Notes under the pieces: generated by a model
Seen by the model: only the letters and a program-made list of their open reading frames with translations
Told to the model about the DNA's origin: nothing
Databases searched by the model: none
Part shown: piece by piece, positions 61,866 through 64,000 of the stretch
Numbering within the stretch: the first letter of the stretch is position 1
How the letters are laid out: every line of letters begins with the position of its first letter
DNA from: Pseudanabaena biceps
GTDB taxonomy: Bacteria; Cyanobacteriota; Cyanobacteriia; Pseudanabaenales; Pseudanabaenaceae
DNA length: 64,000 bases
Assembly (NCBI GenBank): GCA_013361095.1
Contig: JAATWA010000001.1
Span: 3,813,001 to 3,877,000 of the forward strand
Direction: 5' to 3'
Program-made: the position numbers and the translations under genes

Positions 61866-62423
61866 ATGGTAACTCCAAAATCTCAATCCAATGTTCTGCG
61901 ATATGACATTGTCGGGTCACGACGCTTTAGTAACTATGGCTTTGCGGTTATTGTTGCCATAGGTGCGTCAGGATTTTTGCTGGCAGGACTATCTAGCTTT
62001 TTAAAAATTAATTTATTGCCTTTTTCTGATCCTTTGCAATTAGAATTTGTCCCACAGGGCTTAGCTCTATCGTTTTATGGTGTTGCTGGCACTCTGTTAG
62101 AGCTATACCTGCTCTATGTTATGGCGATCGACTATGGCAGTGGCTACAACGAGTTCGATCGCACCAGTGGCAAAGTAACGATTTTTCGTCGTGGGCGCAC
62201 TAAGAGCAAAAATTTTGAATTTATTTACAAAATTGCTGATGTGCAGGCTGTGCGTGTAGAGATCCGTGAGGGACTGAGTCCTAAACGAGCTTTATACTTG
62301 CGCGTCAAGGGCAAGGGTGATTTGCCTTTGTCAGAAGTGGGGCAACCAATTTCCCTATCTGTCCTTGAAGATCGGGCGGCTGAGATTGCTAGATTTTTGT
62401 CAGTGCCACTAGAAGGTTTGTAG
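61866..62423 (+). CDS. ycf4: Photosystem I assembly protein Ycf4
   Basis: 185 residues with two transmembrane helices (about 24-46, 66-88) and the Ycf4 signature: LRYDIVGSRRFSNYGFA, LEFVPQGLALSFYGVAGTLL, DYGSGYNEFDRTSGKVTIFRRG. It is needed for efficient photosystem I assembly in thylakoids. A perfect 29-bp hairpin follows. Confidence 0.96.
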   Translation: MVTPKSQSNVLRYDIVGSRRFSNYGFAVIVAIGASGFLLAGLSSFLKINLLPFSDPLQLEFVPQGLALSFYGVAGTLLELYLLYVMAIDYGSGYNEFDRTSGKVTIFRRGRTKSKNFEFIYKIADVQAVRVEIREGLSPKRALYLRVKGKGDLPLSEVGQPISLSVLEDRAAEIARFLSVPLEGL

Positions 62424-62425
62424 AG

Positions 62426-62490
62426 GACATAAAACCGAAACAGTGTTAGGCGGCGCTTCGAGCCGCCTAACACTGTTTCGGTTTTATGTC
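62426..62490. terminator. Armed hairpin, AGGCGGC core, 29-bp perfect arms
   Basis: Arms 62426-62454/62462-62490; outer GACATAAAACCGAAACAG. It begins two bases after the ycf4 stop. Confidence 0.8.
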
Positions 62491-62534
62491 TTAACATGAA
62501 TGGTGATAGCTATAGTCATCAATGTTAGGACAAA

Positions 62535-62594
62535 GCCAAAACCCAAGAGATGGTTGCAGCGCTTTGCGCCGCAACCATCTCTTGGGTTTTGGGC
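62535..62594. repeat. Armed hairpin, GGTTGC(A/C)GCGC core
   Basis: 28/29-bp arms 62535-62562/62566-62594, two small imperfections; outer GCCAAAACCCAAGAGA. It is upstream of the cyclophilin gene. Confidence 0.75.
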
Positions 62595-62647
62595 TGGCGA
62601 CAGCTATATTTACTACACAGAAGTCTTTGAAGGTTAAAAAAACAGAA

Positions 62648-63373
62648 ATGTTACGTTTGATTTTAAGTTGTTTTTTAGCGGCAAGCATCTTGCTTACTGG
62701 CTGTAGTAATAGCAGTAGTGTTTCCGCAAGCTCATCTCCCACTGCTTCGCCAAGTGCATCAGCCACACCTACTGTAAGTCCTGCGGCTAATTCTTTAGAG
62801 TCAGCCCTTGCTAAACTTGTGCAGCTAAAGGGAAAAGCAACCGTTGAATTAAAACTCAAATCAGGAATTGTCAAAATTGAACTTGATGGCGACAATGCTC
62901 CCGTTACCGCAGGAAACTTTGCCGATTTAGTAAAACGGGGAGTTTACAATGGCTTAACTTTTCATCGGGTAGTAAAAGAGCCAATGCCTTTTGTGGCACA
63001 GGGCGGCGATCCTCTTGGTAATGGGACTGGTAATTTTATTGATCCCGCTACATCCCAAGCGCGTTATATTCCTCTCGAAATTTTACCTGAAAAGGAAAAG
63101 AAACCCGTTTATGGTGAGATTTTAGAGGCTACTCAAAAGCCTAAACTGCGCCACAATAAGGGCGCGATCGCGATGGCACGATCACAGTCTCCTAACTCAG
63201 CATCTTGTCAGTTTTATTTTGCCCTTGATGACATTTATTTTCTTGATGGTTCCTATGCTGTGTTTGGCTATGTGACTGAAGGTATGGACTTGGTCGAAAA
63301 AATTCAAATGGGCGATCGCATTGAGTCAATGACTATCACCGAAGGCGAACAAAATATTAAACAGCCTGCGTAA
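62648..63373 (+). CDS. Lipoprotein peptidyl-prolyl cis-trans isomerase (cyclophilin type)
   Basis: 241 residues. Lipobox LLTGC places the mature protein as a lipoprotein in the periplasm or thylakoid lumen. A Ser/Pro linker precedes a cyclophilin domain: NFADLVKRGVYNGLTFHRVV, FVAQGGDP, GAIAMARSQSPNSASCQFYF, LDGSYAVFGYVTEGMD. Catalytic Arg is in FHRVV. ATG 62648 is preferred because the upstream frame lies in hairpin sequence. Confidence 0.9.
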   Translation: MLRLILSCFLAASILLTGCSNSSSVSASSSPTASPSASATPTVSPAANSLESALAKLVQLKGKATVELKLKSGIVKIELDGDNAPVTAGNFADLVKRGVYNGLTFHRVVKEPMPFVAQGGDPLGNGTGNFIDPATSQARYIPLEILPEKEKKPVYGEILEATQKPKLRHNKGAIAMARSQSPNSASCQFYFALDDIYFLDGSYAVFGYVTEGMDLVEKIQMGDRIESMTITEGEQNIKQPA

Positions 63374-63377
63374 TACA

Positions 63378-63468
63378 AAACAAAGAAATGGCTACGCCAT
63401 TTCTTTGTTTGAGAACCTTTACTGGGTTTGGTTTTCAATTCACAAAAGTGTAGTCACACTTTTGTGAA
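63378..63468. terminator. Two short hairpins after the cyclophilin gene
   Basis: Perfect 15-bp arms 63378-63392/63396-63410 (AAACAAAGAAATGGC, loop TAC); perfect 13-bp arms 63439-63451/63456-63468 (TTCACAAAAGTGT). Confidence 0.7.
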
Positions 63469-63530
63469 CTTACTAAAAAAAAGATGAGTGTCGGCGCTTC
63501 GCGCCGACACTCATCTTTTTTTTAGTAAGT
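63468..63530. terminator. Armed hairpin, GTCGGCGC core, 30-bp perfect arms, overlapping a CDS end
   Basis: Arms 63468-63497/63501-63530, loop TTC. The right arm includes the stop and last two codons of the leftward gene. Confidence 0.8.
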
Positions 63531-63917
63531 TCTAATAATTCGCTGTTCAACAATGTAGCGATCGCCTAGATTGGAGTTGTAAGGGTTATAGATGAATTGA
63601 TTGGTTCCAGAAAAACCAGATGGGTAAGTATATCGAGTGTTAACTGAGTTGCGGTTGTGGAAACTCCGATTAGTCCGATTAAACTGGGGAGAAGTTTCTT
63701 GGAAAATTACACCAGAGTTTCTATTGTAACTGCGATAAAAATTATCTCTAGTAACTCTAGGCTGATAAATATTAGCGGGATAGGATCGATAACTGCGATA
63801 GGAGTTAACTGTTGGATTTGAGCCAAACCTAATGTCAATGGATATTTCAGCGATCGCACTATTAGTAAATGTAGTCATCGCCCCTAGCATAGCGATCGTG
63901 GCAGTTAATAGTTTCAT
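63522..63917 (-). CDS. Secreted Tyr/Asn/Arg-rich protein of unknown function
   Basis: 131 residues. A signal peptide (about 1-24, TIAMLGAMTTFTNSAIA) precedes a low-complexity chain rich in Asn, Tyr, Arg and Ser (RSYRSYPANIYQP, FYRSYNRNSGVIF). ATG 63917 has a strong AAGGAG at the right distance and is preferred to ATG 63941. Similar Tyr/Asn-rich secreted proteins occur in cyanobacteria without known role. The stop is in a hairpin arm. Confidence 0.65.
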   Translation of the reverse strand: MKLLTATIAMLGAMTTFTNSAIAEISIDIRFGSNPTVNSYRSYRSYPANIYQPRVTRDNFYRSYNRNSGVIFQETSPQFNRTNRSFHNRNSVNTRYTYPSGFSGTNQFIYNPYNSNLGDRYIVEQRIIRTY

Positions 63918-64000
63918 TAATTTATGCTCCTTAAAATCCAAGAAAATTTGAGAATCAAAAAGCCTTAACTATTTCTACCTTACTCCCTTCTCACCCAAGG

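Overview
The window is cyanobacterial chromosomal DNA. The HIP1 octamer GCGATCGC (and its core) recurs throughout, and the gene content is that of a phototroph: ycf4 (photosystem I assembly), a high-light-inducible protein, a crtW-type carotenoid ketolase, a probable glucolipid synthase, a group 3 sigma factor of the SigF type, and sucrose-phosphate synthase with a fused HAD domain. Gene style and repeat content resemble Pseudanabaena-type filamentous cyanobacteria; that placement is inference. No tRNA, rRNA, CRISPR array, transposase gene or phage gene was recognised.

Layout. 1-5000: the N-terminal part of sppA (minus), a GT2 glycolipid synthase, a GGDEF diguanylate cyclase and three small stress or membrane proteins. 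5073-10125: a minus-strand sucrose cluster, spsA-spp-amylosucrase. 10386-26226: mostly core metabolism (bioF, arsS plus a TVP38 membrane protein, sigF, pgm, a double cupin with a PPOX-like protein, hisB, gpsA, an orphan ParA, a PLP decarboxylase translationally coupled to a fused double ABC ATPase, coaBC). 27091-53249: a long run rich in stress-protection genes (DUF1400 hydrolase, two YflT-like stress proteins, a NACHT NTPase, glycine-zipper proteins, Mn-catalase, BON lipoprotein, PRC-barrel protein, DUF1269 protein, a HAD phosphatase fused to a HerA-like ATPase, a haem-oxygenase-like metalloprotein, HLIP, CrtW, a FAD-Rieske oxidoreductase, rubredoxin, Dps, esterases, GST). 53469-55124: an ArsR-type repressor divergent from a rhodanese/DsbA-like pair, with a clear palindromic operator between them. 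55125-55569: a graveyard of gene fragments. 55570-64000: ordinary genes (VOC protein, 2Fe-2S protein, TatD-like, sbcD, TPR protein, ilvH, ycf4, lipoprotein cyclophilin).

The most unusual signal is not a gene. Almost every intergenic gap holds one to four hairpins with very long (about 15-31 bp), usually perfect arms around a few stereotyped cores: AGTGTTGC/GCAACACT, GAAAGGCTGGC/GCCAGCCTTTC, and GCGGCGC/GCGCCGC with loop GAA, TTC or AAA. The outer arms differ from locus to locus but remain complementary, and at several loci one arm includes the stop codon and last codons of the neighbouring gene. Some copies carry extra shared outer modules, such as TTACAGCGCTTTGCG. They probably act as bidirectional terminators, but locus-specific, perfectly matched arms around a shared core imply either a copying mechanism that builds the second arm from the first, or strong maintained covariation.

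Working together: the sucrose cluster, Mn-catalase, Dps, HLIP, CrtW, the YflT/DUF1269/PRC/BON proteins and SigF suggest an organism equipped for osmotic, oxidative and high-light stress.
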